DNA from: Curvibacter lanceolatus ATCC 14669
Lineage (GTDB): Bacteria; Pseudomonadota; Gammaproteobacteria; Burkholderiales; Burkholderiaceae_C
Direction: 5' to 3'
NCBI RefSeq assembly: GCF_000381265.1
Contig: NZ_KB906257.1
Span: 299,071 to 363,070, forward strand
DNA length: 64,000 bases
The translations under genes were made by a program, and so were the position numbers. Position 1 is the first letter of the stretch, and each line of letters begins with the position of its first letter. This document shows, piece by piece, positions 34,100-43,864 of the stretch. Below the pieces are notes generated by a model. It was not told the origin of the DNA, did no database searches, and saw nothing but the letters and a program-made list of their open reading frames with translations.

Positions 34100-36838
34100 A
34101 TGTTCAGTTTTTCTTCCCGCAACAAAATGTCCGAAGCTCCTGAAGTGAACCCGGCTCCGGCCAAAGCCCAAGAAGTCCACCCGCTGGACGCGCTCACGGG
34201 CGGTGCCTTTTCTGCCCCCACCTCGGGTGAGCGCTCCTCGCGCATCCGCGAGTGGCTGGCGGGCAATCCGGCCGAAAGCCAATTGCAGGAGGTGTTCAAG
34301 GAACTCAGCGTGCGCGACAAGGGTGCAGCCCGCCCCGTGCGTGAGCGCCTGGACGAGCTCAAGCGCGCCAAGGGCCAGGAAGTGATTGCCGCCGAGTGGG
34401 CCGAGAAGGCCCAGGCGCTGCTGTCGGCGTCCCGGCTGAACATTGCCGACGCCATGGCCTGGCAGCGCGATGCCGCCAAGGCAGGCGCTCCGCTGAGCCG
34501 CGAGCCGCTGTCGGTGCTCAAGGTGCAATTGGCCGATCGCGTCAAGGTGATCGAAGACCTGCAGCACCGCGTTCAGGTGCAGCGTGAGGCCGCCGTGCTG
34601 CTGGCCCAACGCATCGAAGTGCTCTCCACCAAGCCCTGGCGCGATGCCCATGCCGTGCTCGAAGGCTTGCGCGGCGACGTGCAGGCCTGGCAGGACCAGG
34701 CTCAAGGCCTCACCGGCGACGGTGCCTGGGCCAGCGTCGATGCTCGCTTCCCGCCCATGCTGGACGCGTCCCGTGCCCAGTTGCTGGTGGTCTGGGAGGC
34801 TTTCCAGGTGGCCATTGCCCAAGCCTTGGCCGCCTCTGAAGATGCTGCGGCGCCGCTGCCCACCGTGCCTGTCTGGGCCGATGAGCTGCGCGTGGCCCGT
34901 GGCCTGCCCACCGAAGCCTCTGAAGCCGCTGCCGCCAGCGCTGCGGCCGCCAAGCCGGCCCGCGTTGCGCGCCCGGCCGTGCCCCCCGAGTTGCGCAACA
35001 AGGCCTCGAACATCGTCCGTCAGGCCCTGGAACGCCTCGAAAAAGAAACCGCCGAAGGTCATGGCAAGGGCAGCGCCGGTGCGGCGTCCGCCCTGCGTGC
35101 CGTGCTCAAGGACCACGGCAAGTTGATCGATGCCGCCCTGGAGCACCAAGTGCACACCGCCCTGGTGGCGGCCGGTGAACTCGAAGGCTGGCAGCGCTGG
35201 AGTGCCGATCAGGTGCGCGAGGCCCTGGTGGGCCGCGCTGAAGCCCTGCTGAACCGCCCTGAAGGCCAGGCCCTGGGCGGGCGCAAGATGCAGGAAACCC
35301 TGCGCGCCCTGCGTGACCAGTGGAAGCAGACCGACCAAGGCGGCGCACCGAACCACGCGCTCTGGAAGCGTTTTGACGAGGCCTGCAACGAAGCCCACAA
35401 GGTGGTCGAAGTCTGGCTCGAGAAGATCAAGACCGATGCCGCTGAGCACAAGGCCCAGCGCCTGGCGCTGATCGAAGAGCTCAAGGCCTGGGCCGCAGCC
35501 CATGCCGCCAGCACCGACTGGAAGGCCATCAACCGCGCCTTGTACCAATTCAGCGACCGCTGGCGCGATGCCGGGCACCTGGGTGAAAAGGCCTTTGCCG
35601 AGATCCAGCCGCTCTGGAAGGAAGCCATTGCCGCCGCTGCTGCACCGCTGGAAGCGGCCCAGAAGGCCAGCCTGGCCGTGCGCCACGCCATGATCGATGA
35701 GGCCAAGGCCCTGGGGGCGGCAGCCTCGCTGCGGGTCGACGCCGTCAAGGCCCTGCAGCAGCGCTGGCAGGCTGAGGCCCAAGCCGTGCCGCTGGACCGC
35801 AAACATGAACAAAAGCTGTGGGACACCTTCCGCAAGCCGATTGACGAAGCCTTCAACCGTAAGAGCGCCGAGCGTGAAAAAGCCTCGGCCGCCCTGAGCG
35901 AACGCGACAAGGTGGTGCTGGACGCTGCCAAGGCCCTCGAAGCGGCCAATGCCAGCGGCGATGCCCAGAAGATCCGTGCCGCCATGGCGGCGCTGGACGC
36001 GGCCCTGCGAGGCCAGGCCCAGGCTCAGCAGGCCGTGGCGGCCGCTGTGGCCGCCGAAGGCGCCGAGGCGGCACCGGCTGCTGAGGCTCCTGTGGTGGCG
36101 GCAGCTGAGGGTGATGCGGCTGAGGGCACTGCCGAGCAGGCTCCGGCCGAAGAGGCTCCGAAGCCCGCCCCGGCACCGCGCAAGGTGGTGGCTGTGCGTG
36201 GCGATGACCGCCCCGGCATGAAGAAGGCCGAGCCCGCGCCGGCGGGCCGTCCGGGCCGTCCGGGTGAACGTCGTGATGGTGGCCGTGACGGTGCGCGCGG
36301 CCCGCGCGATGACGCACGCGGCGGCCCCCGTTTTGATCGTGGCGACCGCGGCGATCGCGGCGCGCCCCGCGAAGACCGCGGCCCGCGTCTGGGCGACACC
36401 GCCTTCCGCGCCCAGCGCGAGGCTCTGGAGCATGCCCAGTTGGCCCTGCGCAAGCTGGCAGCCCAGGCCCATGGCGAGGCGCTGACCCAGTTGTTGGGCG
36501 CCTGGGAGCAACGCGATCCGGCGCAACTGCCGGGCACCCAGGAGCTGGGTGGCCGTGTCAGCCCTGCTGTGCGCGGTGCCTGGAGCCAGGCCATCGGCGC
36601 TGCGCCCAAGGGCGACGCTGCCACCGCCTTGCTGCGCCTGGAGATGGCGGCCGAAGTGCCGACACCGGCCGAGCACATCAACGCTCGCCGCACGCTGCAG
36701 TTGCAGTTGCTGACCCGCCGCAACGACCCCTCGCCGCAACAGACCTGGGGCCAGGATGCGGCCACGGTGCTGGCTTCGGCCAGCGACCCGGCCACGGCGC
36801 GTCGCCTACAGAACGCCCTCAAGGCCTTGCTGCGCTGA
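34100..36838 (+). CDS. DUF349 repeat protein with Arg/Gly/Asp-rich linker
   Basis: The 912-residue, mainly alpha-helical protein is made of several DUF349 repeats of about 70 residues (for example FKEL...W...AQALL, ALRDQWKQTDQGGAPNHALWKRF and LQQRWQAEAQAVPLDRKHEQKLWDTF). An Ala/Glu-rich stretch (about 650-700) and a highly basic and acidic RGG/RD-rich linker (about 715-770, encoded at 36240-36400) follow, then a helical C-terminal domain. Function is not established. The RGG-like tract suggests nucleic-acid contact, which is inference. A GNAT gene follows within 5 bp. Confidence 0.88.
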   Translation: MFSFSSRNKMSEAPEVNPAPAKAQEVHPLDALTGGAFSAPTSGERSSRIREWLAGNPAESQLQEVFKELSVRDKGAARPVRERLDELKRAKGQEVIAAEWAEKAQALLSASRLNIADAMAWQRDAAKAGAPLSREPLSVLKVQLADRVKVIEDLQHRVQVQREAAVLLAQRIEVLSTKPWRDAHAVLEGLRGDVQAWQDQAQGLTGDGAWASVDARFPPMLDASRAQLLVVWEAFQVAIAQALAASEDAAAPLPTVPVWADELRVARGLPTEASEAAAASAAAAKPARVARPAVPPELRNKASNIVRQALERLEKETAEGHGKGSAGAASALRAVLKDHGKLIDAALEHQVHTALVAAGELEGWQRWSADQVREALVGRAEALLNRPEGQALGGRKMQETLRALRDQWKQTDQGGAPNHALWKRFDEACNEAHKVVEVWLEKIKTDAAEHKAQRLALIEELKAWAAAHAASTDWKAINRALYQFSDRWRDAGHLGEKAFAEIQPLWKEAIAAAAAPLEAAQKASLAVRHAMIDEAKALGAAASLRVDAVKALQQRWQAEAQAVPLDRKHEQKLWDTFRKPIDEAFNRKSAEREKASAALSERDKVVLDAAKALEAANASGDAQKIRAAMAALDAALRGQAQAQQAVAAAVAAEGAEAAPAAEAPVVAAAEGDAAEGTAEQAPAEEAPKPAPAPRKVVAVRGDDRPGMKKAEPAPAGRPGRPGERRDGGRDGARGPRDDARGGPRFDRGDRGDRGAPREDRGPRLGDTAFRAQREALEHAQLALRKLAAQAHGEALTQLLGAWEQRDPAQLPGTQELGGRVSPAVRGAWSQAIGAAPKGDAATALLRLEMAAEVPTPAEHINARRTLQLQLLTRRNDPSPQQTWGQDAATVLASASDPATARRLQNALKALLR

Positions 36839-36842
36839 ACGC

Positions 36843-37355
36843 ATGAGGGGCGGGCGGCTCGTGTCTGACACGTCTTCGAAAGCAGGTGTGCAGGAGCGTG
36901 CGCCGCTGCCCGGGCTCAACATCCGGGTGTTCCACCCGGCCGATGAGCCGGCGGCGGTGGCCTTGTGGGGTGCTTGTGGCCTGCTCAGGCCCTGGAACGA
37001 CCCGCACAAGGACATCGCCCGCAAGCTGGCCGAGCAACCCGAGCTGTTTCTGGTGGCGGTGCTGCCTGGCGCCCAGCCGGGCGAGGCCGAGCGACTGATC
37101 GGTACCGTGATGGCGGGCTATGACGGCCACCGGGGCTGGGTGTACTACCTGGCGGTCGACCCGGCCTGGCAGCGTCACAGCCTGGGCCGCCTGCTGATGC
37201 AGCGGGTCGAGGCCGAGTTGCTGGCGCTCGGTTGTCCCAAGATCAACCTGATGGTGCGCGCCGAGAACACGGCGGTGCTCGATTTCTATGCCCGTCTGGG
37301 TTTCAGTGCTGACGCCTCGGTCAGCCTGGGCAAGCGCCTGATTCCTGACACCTGA
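36843..37355 (+). CDS. GNAT-family acetyltransferase (YpeA-like)
   Basis: The 170-residue protein has one GNAT domain: LWGACGLLRPWNDPHKDI at the start, the acetyl-CoA site VDPAWQRHSLGRLLM and the end motif NLMVRAENTAVLDFYARLGF. The CGLxRPWNDP signature marks the YpeA group. Substrate unknown. ATG 36843 follows the DUF349 stop by 4 bp. GTG 36861 with AGGGG 10 bp upstream is an alternative start, seven residues shorter in folded terms by six codons. Confidence 0.85.
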   Translation: MRGGRLVSDTSSKAGVQERAPLPGLNIRVFHPADEPAAVALWGACGLLRPWNDPHKDIARKLAEQPELFLVAVLPGAQPGEAERLIGTVMAGYDGHRGWVYYLAVDPAWQRHSLGRLLMQRVEAELLALGCPKINLMVRAENTAVLDFYARLGFSADASVSLGKRLIPDT

Positions 37356-37390
37356 CTTGGAGCGTTGGAGCGTTCGATACCGGCGCGGGC

Positions 37391-38278
37391 TCAGGCGCCC
37401 GCTGGTAGCAGCGCAGCCAGGCCGCCTTCGGGCTCGAAACGCTTGTTGCGGTAGGTGAGCCGTGTCGGCCCCTGCCAGATCGGCTCAGACCGGCTGCGCC
37501 GTGGGTCACCCGGGTAGCAGATCACCCGTTGGCCGTCCTGGTCGAAGGGTTCGGGCTCGATCAGGGCCGGTGCGCGTTGCCGGGCGCTGGTCAGTGCCTC
37601 ATCGGCCTGCTCGAAGCGTGCCAATTGGCTCAGGGTCATGATCTGCGGTGGCGCCAGGTCCATGTCGTGGTTCCAGTAGCGCTGCAGGGCCTCGGCAGGG
37701 CGGATCCACAGGGTCTCGGTGGCTTCGTGGTTGTCATGGGCCGCAATCTGGCCAACAGGGGCCTTGGCCACGAAGAACCGGGTGTCAAAGCGCTTGTTGG
37801 TCACCGAGGGCACCTTGGGCGTGATCCAGCGCGACCAGGGGTGCAGGGCCCGCGTGGGCAGGGGCAAGCCCAGAGCTTCGAAGGTGTCGAGCAGCGGCTG
37901 GGCCGCATGAAGGCGGTCCAGCGCCTGTTGCAGGGCCTCACCCTGGGCGGGGCTCCCCAGCAGCAGATCGCATTCTTCGAAGGTTTCCCGCAGGGCCGCC
38001 ACATAAAGACCCAGGGCGGTGGCCGGGGCCAGGTCGGGTTCGTTGAGGGTGCTGGGCAGTTGTTCGATCGGCTGGTCGCAGGCCAAGGCCAGTGCTTGTT
38101 CGTCGGCAGCGTCCAGCTTGCCACCCGGAAAGACGTGGGCATTGCCCAGCACGGCGGAACGGCTGTGGCGGCGCAACAGCAGCACCTCGAGGCCGGCCGG
38201 GCCATCGCGCAGCACGATCACGGAGGAGGAGGGGCTGGGGGCGCCCAGCACGGTTTCTGAGTTGATTTCGATGACCAT
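37391..38278 (-). CDS. NUDIX hydrolase (NUDT19-like)
   Basis: The 295-residue protein has a NUDIX fold in which the Nudix box is split by an insertion: FPGGKLDAADEQ is separated by about 35 residues from AALRETFEECDLLL. This is typical for the NUDT7/NUDT19 CoA-diphosphatase-like group. It should hydrolyse a nucleoside diphosphate conjugate, perhaps an acyl-CoA. GACAAT on the minus strand (38291-38286) places +1 one nt before ATG 38278, so I chose that start over in-frame ATGs at 38287 and 38299. Confidence 0.85.
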   Translation of the reverse strand: MVIEINSETVLGAPSPSSSVIVLRDGPAGLEVLLLRRHSRSAVLGNAHVFPGGKLDAADEQALALACDQPIEQLPSTLNEPDLAPATALGLYVAALRETFEECDLLLGSPAQGEALQQALDRLHAAQPLLDTFEALGLPLPTRALHPWSRWITPKVPSVTNKRFDTRFFVAKAPVGQIAAHDNHEATETLWIRPAEALQRYWNHDMDLAPPQIMTLSQLARFEQADEALTSARQRAPALIEPEPFDQDGQRVICYPGDPRRSRSEPIWQGPTRLTYRNKRFEPEGGLAALLPAGA

Positions 38279-38352
38279 GACCGGCATTGTCGCGGTCACG
38301 GACGGCTGTGTGTGCCACCCAGGTGTCCGGGTTTTCCGCGATGACCCATGAA

Positions 38353-38376
38353 AAAAGCCACCCGAGGGTGGCTTTC
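38353..38376 (-). terminator. Intrinsic terminator of efp
   Basis: AGCCACCC/GGGTGGCT with a 2-nt loop plus flanking A/T pairs; on the minus strand it is followed by a run of T residues (A run at 38351-38356). It lies 20 bp after the efp stop. Confidence 0.9.
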
Positions 38377-38395
38377 AAACAGTGGCCGGGGCCGC

Positions 38396-38950
38396 TTACA
38401 CGCGCTTGCGGTATTCGCCGGTGCGGGTGTCGATTTCGATGCGATCGCCTTGCGAGACGAACAACGGCACCGGGATTTCGAAGCCGGTGGCGATCTTGGC
38501 AGGCTTCAGGACCTTGCCAGAGGTGTCGCCCTTGACGGCGGGTTCGGTCCAGGTGATTTCGCGTTCGATGCTGGTGGGCAGTTCGACCGAGATGGCCTTG
38601 CCTTCGTAGAACACCACTTCAACAGCCATGCCGTCTTCGAGGTAGTTCAGGGCGTCGCCCATGTTTTCGGCTTCGACTTCGTACTGGTTGTATTCGCTGT
38701 CCATGCAGACATACATGGGGTCGGCGAAATACGAGTAGGTGCAATCCTTCTTGTCCAGAATGACCTGGTCCATCTTGTCGTCGGCCTTGAACACGACTTC
38801 GGTGCCGAAGTTGGCGATCAGGCTCTTGAGCTTCATGCGCACGGTGGCCGAGTTGCGGCCGCCACGGCTGTATTCAGTCTTCAGCACGACCATCGGGTCC
38901 TTGCCGTGCATGATCACGTTGCCGGCGCGGATTTCTTGAGCAATTTTCAT
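38396..38950 (-). CDS. efp: Elongation factor P
   Basis: The 184-residue protein has the three beta-barrel domains of EF-P. The tip loop reads YSRGGRNSA with Arg32 as the modifiable residue in place of Lys, the form activated by arginine rhamnosylation. EF-P relieves ribosome stalling at polyproline. The modifying enzyme EarP is encoded 182 bp upstream on the same strand, which fits. A good terminator follows. Confidence 0.98.
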   Translation of the reverse strand: MKIAQEIRAGNVIMHGKDPMVVLKTEYSRGGRNSATVRMKLKSLIANFGTEVVFKADDKMDQVILDKKDCTYSYFADPMYVCMDSEYNQYEVEAENMGDALNYLEDGMAVEVVFYEGKAISVELPTSIEREITWTEPAVKGDTSGKVLKPAKIATGFEIPVPLFVSQGDRIEIDTRTGEYRKRV

Positions 38951-39132
38951 AAAAATGTAGGGCCCTGCGGGCCTGTTGGGCTTGAATCGGGGTTTCCTGG
39001 CGCGCTGCCGTCATTCTTCGCTGTTTTCCACTGTTTCCAGTAGATACAGCAGAGACGATGCGGCGCTGTCCGGGGAACTGCGCACCAGCAGGCTTTGAGC
39101 TGAAACGCCCGTGCTGCGCAAAACCCAGGATT

Positions 39133-40215
39133 TTATCGTTTTTCTGTGCAAAAACGAAGAAGCTGTGTGACCAGATCGCTTTGGGCCAGCAGTTTGGCGC
39201 GTGCTGCCTGCACGCAGGCTTGCCATTCGGGCAGGTCGATCGGCGGCAGCGGTGCGGCGCTCAGCCCGTTCCAGACCTCGTGGAACTGCCTCAGCGAGGG
39301 CGGCGCGTCGAGCCAGTCGAGAAAGGCGCCGAGCTTGTCTCGGTGGGCCTCATCGTCTTGCGGGTAGATGTGCCACACCAGGGCCCGCCCGGCCCACAGC
39401 GCGCGCACCACCGAGTCTTCACCGCGCACGAAATTCAGGTCGCAGGCGCGCAAAGTGCGGTCGAACTCGGCTTGGGGCACCGCTTCGGGCCAGGCCAGGC
39501 GCAGCCAATCGGTGCCTTCAGCGAAAGCGGGAGGCTCGGCTTGCACGGCCCTCACGGCCGCTGCAGGGCGGCCAGGCATGACCAGCAGGTGCACGGGCTG
39601 TCCGGCCTGGCCTTCGGTCTGCCAGCGCGCCAGCAGGGCGGGCAGGGCAGGGGGCTCGTAGCAGAACAGTGAGACCAGGCAATGCTGTGCCTGAGCGCCC
39701 AGGCGCTGGCGTTGGTCCAGCCGCCATTCGGGTGTGGGCTCGTCAGCCACGCCGGGCTCGCGCATCAGCCCCCCGGTGGCGGGCGTGAAGCCGGGGTAGA
39801 AGAACCATTTGGTCCAGCCGGCCGCTGGGCCGTTCATCACCGGCGAGGGCAGGGCGTGGCAGCGTTCCACCCAGGCCTCGGCCGACAGGTACTCGAGGTT
39901 GATCCACACCCGAGGCTGCTCAGGTCGCAGGGCCCGGTGCCGGGCCAGCAGGCCTGCATCGATCTCGCAGCCAAAGGCCTCGACCAGCACATCGGCCGGC
40001 GCCAGCGAGGCGAGCCTGTCGGCGGGCAAGGGGCTGAGCCAGGGCAGAACGGTGACCCCGGCCTGCCCTTGTGGTGCCATCCAGGCCAGGGCGCTGGCGT
40101 CGTCGACCCACAGCCGCACCTGTTCGCCGCGGCGTGCCAGTTCGGCCGACAGGCGCCAGCAGACGCCCAGGTCGCCATGGTTGTCGATGACGGTGCAGAA
40201 AATGTCCCAAAGCAT
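39133..40215 (-). CDS. earP: EF-P arginine rhamnosyltransferase
   Basis: The 360-residue protein starts [21 protein letters not shown], the hallmark of EarP, a GT-B glycosyltransferase. The dTDP-rhamnose-binding region [20 protein letters not shown] is near 270. It attaches rhamnose to Arg32 of EF-P in an inverting reaction, so dTDP-rhamnose synthesis must be encoded elsewhere. It lies just upstream of efp, in the same direction. Confidence 0.96.
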   Translation of the reverse strand: MLWDIFCTVIDNHGDLGVCWRLSAELARRGEQVRLWVDDASALAWMAPQGQAGVTVLPWLSPLPADRLASLAPADVLVEAFGCEIDAGLLARHRALRPEQPRVWINLEYLSAEAWVERCHALPSPVMNGPAAGWTKWFFYPGFTPATGGLMREPGVADEPTPEWRLDQRQRLGAQAQHCLVSLFCYEPPALPALLARWQTEGQAGQPVHLLVMPGRPAAAVRAVQAEPPAFAEGTDWLRLAWPEAVPQAEFDRTLRACDLNFVRGEDSVVRALWAGRALVWHIYPQDDEAHRDKLGAFLDWLDAPPSLRQFHEVWNGLSAAPLPPIDLPEWQACVQAARAKLLAQSDLVTQLLRFCTEKR

Positions 40216-40292
40216 GCTGGAGAGCGCAGGTCAGGCTGCGCGCGGGGTTGAAGGATGGGGCGCATTGTCGCCGCTCGTGGGCCGGGTGGCGC

Positions 40293-40298
40293 CACAAT
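40293..40298 (+). promoter_or_regulatory. -10-like element directly before uvrC
   Basis: CACAAT is placed so that +1 falls 2 nt before the uvrC ATG at 40307. No Shine-Dalgarno sequence is present. Confidence 0.4.
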
Positions 40299-40306
40299 AC
40301 GACCCC

Positions 40307-42268
40307 ATGTCTGATGTGCATTCCGAACAGCTGCTGTCCGAAGTGGCCGCCTTGCCCGCCCTGCCGGGTGTCTACCGGTATTTCGATGCTGATGGGGGCT
40401 TGCTCTACGTGGGCAAGGCCCTCAACCTGAAACGCCGGGTCTCAAGTTATTTCCAGAAAGACCATGGGGGCACACGCATCGGTCACATGGTCAGCAAGAT
40501 CGTGCGCATGGAGACCACGGTGGTGCGCTCCGAGGCCGAGGCGCTGCTGCTGGAAAACAACCTCATCAAGACGCAGAACCCCAAGTACAACATCCTGTTC
40601 CGGGACGACAAGAGCTACCCCTACCTCAAACTGGCCAGCCATGCCTACCCGCGCATGGCCTATTACCGCGGGGCTGTTGAAAAAAAGCACCGGTACTTCG
40701 GCCCTTACCCCAGTGCCTGGGCGGTGAAGGAAACCATCCAGCTGCTGCAAAAGGTGTTTCGACTGCGCACCTGCGAGGACACCGTATTCAACAACCGCAG
40801 CCGGCCTTGCCTGCTCTACCAGATCAAGCGTTGTTCGGGCCCGTGTGTGGACCTGGTGTCGGCTGAAGAATACGCCCGTGATGTGGCCGACGCCGAGCGT
40901 TTCCTGCGGGGCGAAGCCCAGGCGGTGATGGCCGAGATGGAGTCGCGCATGATGGCGCATGCCGAGCGGCTGGAGTTCGAGCAGGCGGCCGAGATCCGCA
41001 ACCAGATGAGCGCCTTGTCGCGGGTCTTGCACCAGCAAGCGGTGGACACCGGCTCGGACCAGGACGCCGATATCCTGGCCGTGCGCGTGCAGGGCGGGCG
41101 GGCCTGCGTCAACCTGGCCATGGTGCGGGGTGGGCGACACCTGGGCGACCGGCCGTATTTTCCGGTGCATGTCGAGGATGCGGTCAACCTCGGTCTGCTG
41201 GACGATGCGGAGGCGCCTGCCGACACCGACGCCCCTGCCGAAGCCGTACCCCAGGCACCGGTGGATGTGCCGGTGGATGTGCCGGTGGAGGTGCGGGTGC
41301 TGGAGGCCTTCATTGCCCAGCATTACCCCGGGGTGCCGGTGCCTCCGCTGCTGGTGACCAGCGTGCCGGTCAACAAACGGCTGCTGGCCACCTTGTCGGA
41401 GCAGACCGGTGTGCGGATCGCCGCCGTGCACAACCCGCGTGAGCAACGCCGCATCTGGCTGGAGATGGCACAGACCAATGCCGATCTGCAACTGGCCCGC
41501 TTGTTGTCGGAAGAGGGCTCGCAGCAGGCCCGCACCCGGGCGCTGGTGGAGGCGCTGGATCTGGAGGCCGAAGACCTGGATGCGTTTCGCATCGAGTGCT
41601 TTGACATCTCGCACACGGCCGGCGAGGCGACCCAGGCCTCTTGCGTGGTGTTCCAGCACCACAAGATGCAGAACAGCGAATACCGGCGCTTCAACATCGA
41701 GGGCATCACGGGGGGGGACGATTACGCAGCCATGCGCCAGGTCTTGACGCGCCGCTACGCCAAGGTGGCCGAGGCCTTGCGCGAGGCGGGCGGTGCCGCC
41801 CCCGCGCCGGGCCAGGCGCGGCTGCCGGACCTGGTGCTGGTGGACGGTGGCAAGGGCCAGGTGTCGATGGCGCGCGAGGTGTTTGAATCCCTGGGCCTGA
41901 ATCTGTCCGTCATCGTGGGGGTGGAAAAGGGCGAGGGGCGCAAGGTGGGCCTGGAGGAGCTGGTGTTTGCAGACGGTCGCGACAAGATCTACCTGGGGCG
42001 TGATTCCGCAGCCCTGATGCTGGTGGCCCAGATCCGGGATGAGGCGCACCGCTTTGCCATCACCGGCATGCGTGCCCAGCGCGCCAAGGTGCGGGTGGGC
42101 GCCAGCCGCCTGGAAGACATCGCGGGGGTTGGCCCCAAGAAGCGCGCCCGTCTGTTGCAGCGTTTTGGCGGCGTGCGGGGGGTGGCAGCGGCCAGCGTGG
42201 AGGACCTGTGCACGGTCGAGGGCATCTCGCGCGACCTGGCCGAAGAGATCTACCGGGCCTTGCGCTGA
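40307..42268 (+). CDS. uvrC: Excinuclease ABC subunit C
   Basis: The 653-residue protein has a GIY-YIG nuclease domain ([20 protein letters not shown]), a UVR motif region (residues about 205-245), the RNase H-like C-terminal nuclease domain ([23 protein letters not shown], split here for length; LVDGGKGQ) and two C-terminal helix-hairpin-helix motifs. It makes both incisions in nucleotide excision repair. An extra linker at about residues 300-330 contains a [11 protein letters not shown] repeat. Confidence 0.97.
   Translation: MSDVHSEQLLSEVAALPALPGVYRYFDADGGLLYVGKALNLKRRVSSYFQKDHGGTRIGHMVSKIVRMETTVVRSEAEALLLENNLIKTQNPKYNILFRDDKSYPYLKLASHAYPRMAYYRGAVEKKHRYFGPYPSAWAVKETIQLLQKVFRLRTCEDTVFNNRSRPCLLYQIKRCSGPCVDLVSAEEYARDVADAERFLRGEAQAVMAEMESRMMAHAERLEFEQAAEIRNQMSALSRVLHQQAVDTGSDQDADILAVRVQGGRACVNLAMVRGGRHLGDRPYFPVHVEDAVNLGLLDDAEAPADTDAPAEAVPQAPVDVPVDVPVEVRVLEAFIAQHYPGVPVPPLLVTSVPVNKRLLATLSEQTGVRIAAVHNPREQRRIWLEMAQTNADLQLARLLSEEGSQQARTRALVEALDLEAEDLDAFRIECFDISHTAGEATQASCVVFQHHKMQNSEYRRFNIEGITGGDDYAAMRQVLTRRYAKVAEALREAGGAAPAPGQARLPDLVLVDGGKGQVSMAREVFESLGLNLSVIVGVEKGEGRKVGLEELVFADGRDKIYLGRDSAALMLVAQIRDEAHRFAITGMRAQRAKVRVGASRLEDIAGVGPKKRARLLQRFGGVRGVAAASVEDLCTVEGISRDLAEEIYRALR
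41258..41293 (+). repeat. Three 12-bp tandem repeats within uvrC
   Basis: CCGGTGGATGTG occurs twice exactly (41258-41269, 41270-41281), followed by a near copy ending in GAGG (41282-41293). It encodes Pro-Val-Asp-Val units in the linker between the UVR region and the C-terminal nuclease. Confidence 0.8.
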
Positions 42269-42400
42269 GCTTGCGCTGGGGCACCGAAAGTGGGCGCGCC
42301 GGCCTGTTGCAGGTGTCTGAAGTGGGGCGCAAGCCACGCTTGGCCCACCCGGGGCGCATTCAAGCTGCAATCAAGCCCCAAGGCGGGGCGCAAGCCGTGA

Positions 42401-42406
42401 CACAAT
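42401..42406 (+). promoter_or_regulatory. -10-like element directly before pgsA
   Basis: CACAAT is placed so that +1 falls 1 nt before ATG 42414. A GTG at 42408 would lie upstream of that +1. Confidence 0.4.
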
Positions 42407-42413
42407 CGTGCCC

Positions 42414-42977
42414 ATGTTCTTCACAATCCCCACCATCATGACCTGGACGCGCATTGTCGCGATTCCCTTGATCGTGGGGGTGTTCTACGCGCCCCTGGAC
42501 CCCGCCACGCGCAACCTGATCGCCACCGTGATGTTCGTGGTCTTTGCGGCCACCGATTGGCTGGACGGGTTTCTGGCGCGCAAGCTCAACCAGACCTCGT
42601 CGTTCGGCGCGTTTCTCGATCCGGTGGCCGACAAGTTTCTGGTGTGCGCCTCTTTGCTGGTGCTCGTGCACCTGGGGCGTGCCGATGTCTTTGTGGCCTT
42701 GATCATCATCGGGCGCGAGATCGCCATCTCGGCCCTGCGCGAGTGGATGGCCCAGATCGGGGCCTCCAAGAGCGTGGCGGTGCACATGATCGGCAAGCTC
42801 AAGACCACCGTGCAGATGGTGGCCATTCCGTTCTTGCTATATGACGGGCCCTTGCTGGGCGTGGACACCGGCGTCTGTGGCACCTGGCTCATCTGGGCTG
42901 CTGCAGTGCTGACCGTGTGGTCGATGGTGTACTACCTGCAAAAAGCGCTTCCCGAGATCCGGGCCCGCGTCAAATGA
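42414..42977 (+). CDS. pgsA: CDP-diacylglycerol-glycerol-3-phosphate 3-phosphatidyltransferase
   Basis: The 187-residue membrane protein carries the CDP-alcohol phosphatidyltransferase signature D-G-x2-A-R-x8-G-x3-D-x3-D, seen as DWLDGFLARKL then FGAFLDPVADK. It makes phosphatidylglycerophosphate, the first committed step to phosphatidylglycerol and cardiolipin. The uvrC-pgsA order is frequent in proteobacteria. The stop overlaps the ATG of the EamA gene (ATGA). Confidence 0.95.
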   Translation: MFFTIPTIMTWTRIVAIPLIVGVFYAPLDPATRNLIATVMFVVFAATDWLDGFLARKLNQTSSFGAFLDPVADKFLVCASLLVLVHLGRADVFVALIIIGREIAISALREWMAQIGASKSVAVHMIGKLKTTVQMVAIPFLLYDGPLLGVDTGVCGTWLIWAAAVLTVWSMVYYLQKALPEIRARVK

Positions 42978-43864
42978 GTGGGGCTGACCAGGCGCATGGC
43001 CGCTGGCTCGCGGCCATGCCGGCAGTGTTTGTGCTGATCTGGAGCACAGGTTTCATCGTGGCCCGCTATGGCATGCCCCATGCCCCACCGCTTTCCTTTT
43101 TGTGTGTGCGCTACGCCTTGTCGGTGTTGTGCTTTGGTGCGTGGGTGGCTGTGGCCGGTGTGCCGTTGCCGCGCAGCCGCGCCCAGTGGGGGCATCTGGC
43201 GGTCACCGGGGTGCTGATGCACGCCGGTTACTTGGGCGGTGTGTGGGCGGCCGTGAAGGCCGGCATGGGCTCGGGCTTGTCGTCGTTGATCGTGGGCTTG
43301 CAACCTGTGCTGACCGCGGCCTGGATGTCCTGGCATGGCAGCCGGGTGAGCCGCTGGCAGTGGTTGGGCCTCTTGCTGGGCTTTGGTGGCCTGGTGCTGG
43401 TGGTCAGCGCGAAGATGGGGCAGGGGGGGGAGGCCTCGTGGCAGGCTTTGTCCTTGGCTGTGATGGCCTTGTTCAGCATCACGATCGGCACCCTTTACCA
43501 GAAGCGGCACGTGACCCCTTGCGATGTGCGCAGCGCCAGCGCCGTGCAATTGGGGGCGGCCCTGCTGGTCAGCCTGCCCCTGGCCTGGCTGGAGCCCGAG
43601 GCCATCGCCTGGACGCCCGAGTTGATCGGCGCCGTGGCCTGGTCCGTGCTGGCCTTGTCCTTGGGGGCCAGCTCCTTGCTCTACCTGTTGATCCAACGCG
43701 GGGCGGCCACCAGTGTCACCAGCCTGTTGTACCTGGTGCCACCGTGCACTGCGGCCCTGGCCTGGTTGCTTTTTGGAGAGCCCATCACCGGTCTGACGCT
43801 GGCGGGCACGGCCTTGACGGCCGTGGGGGTCAGCCTGGTGGTGCGAGCACCACGCCGGGCTTGA
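42974..43864 (+). CDS. EamA/DMT-family permease
   Basis: The 296-residue protein has ten predicted helices in two EamA repeats (FVLIWSTGFIVARYG at the start, SLLYLVPPCTAALAWLLFGE near the end). Substrate unknown; many relatives export amino acids or metabolites. It is translationally coupled to pgsA (ATGA) and its 3' end overlaps the convergent LysR gene by 35 bp. Confidence 0.88.
   Translation: MSGADQAHGRWLAAMPAVFVLIWSTGFIVARYGMPHAPPLSFLCVRYALSVLCFGAWVAVAGVPLPRSRAQWGHLAVTGVLMHAGYLGGVWAAVKAGMGSGLSSLIVGLQPVLTAAWMSWHGSRVSRWQWLGLLLGFGGLVLVVSAKMGQGGEASWQALSLAVMALFSITIGTLYQKRHVTPCDVRSASAVQLGAALLVSLPLAWLEPEAIAWTPELIGAVAWSVLALSLGASSLLYLLIQRGAATSVTSLLYLVPPCTAALAWLLFGEPITGLTLAGTALTAVGVSLVVRAPRRA

Noticed and set aside
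34085..36739. 884-codon minus-strand frame opposite the DUF349 gene
   Set aside because: Shadow frame of Gly/Leu/His-rich composition; the DUF349 repeats on the plus strand are clear.
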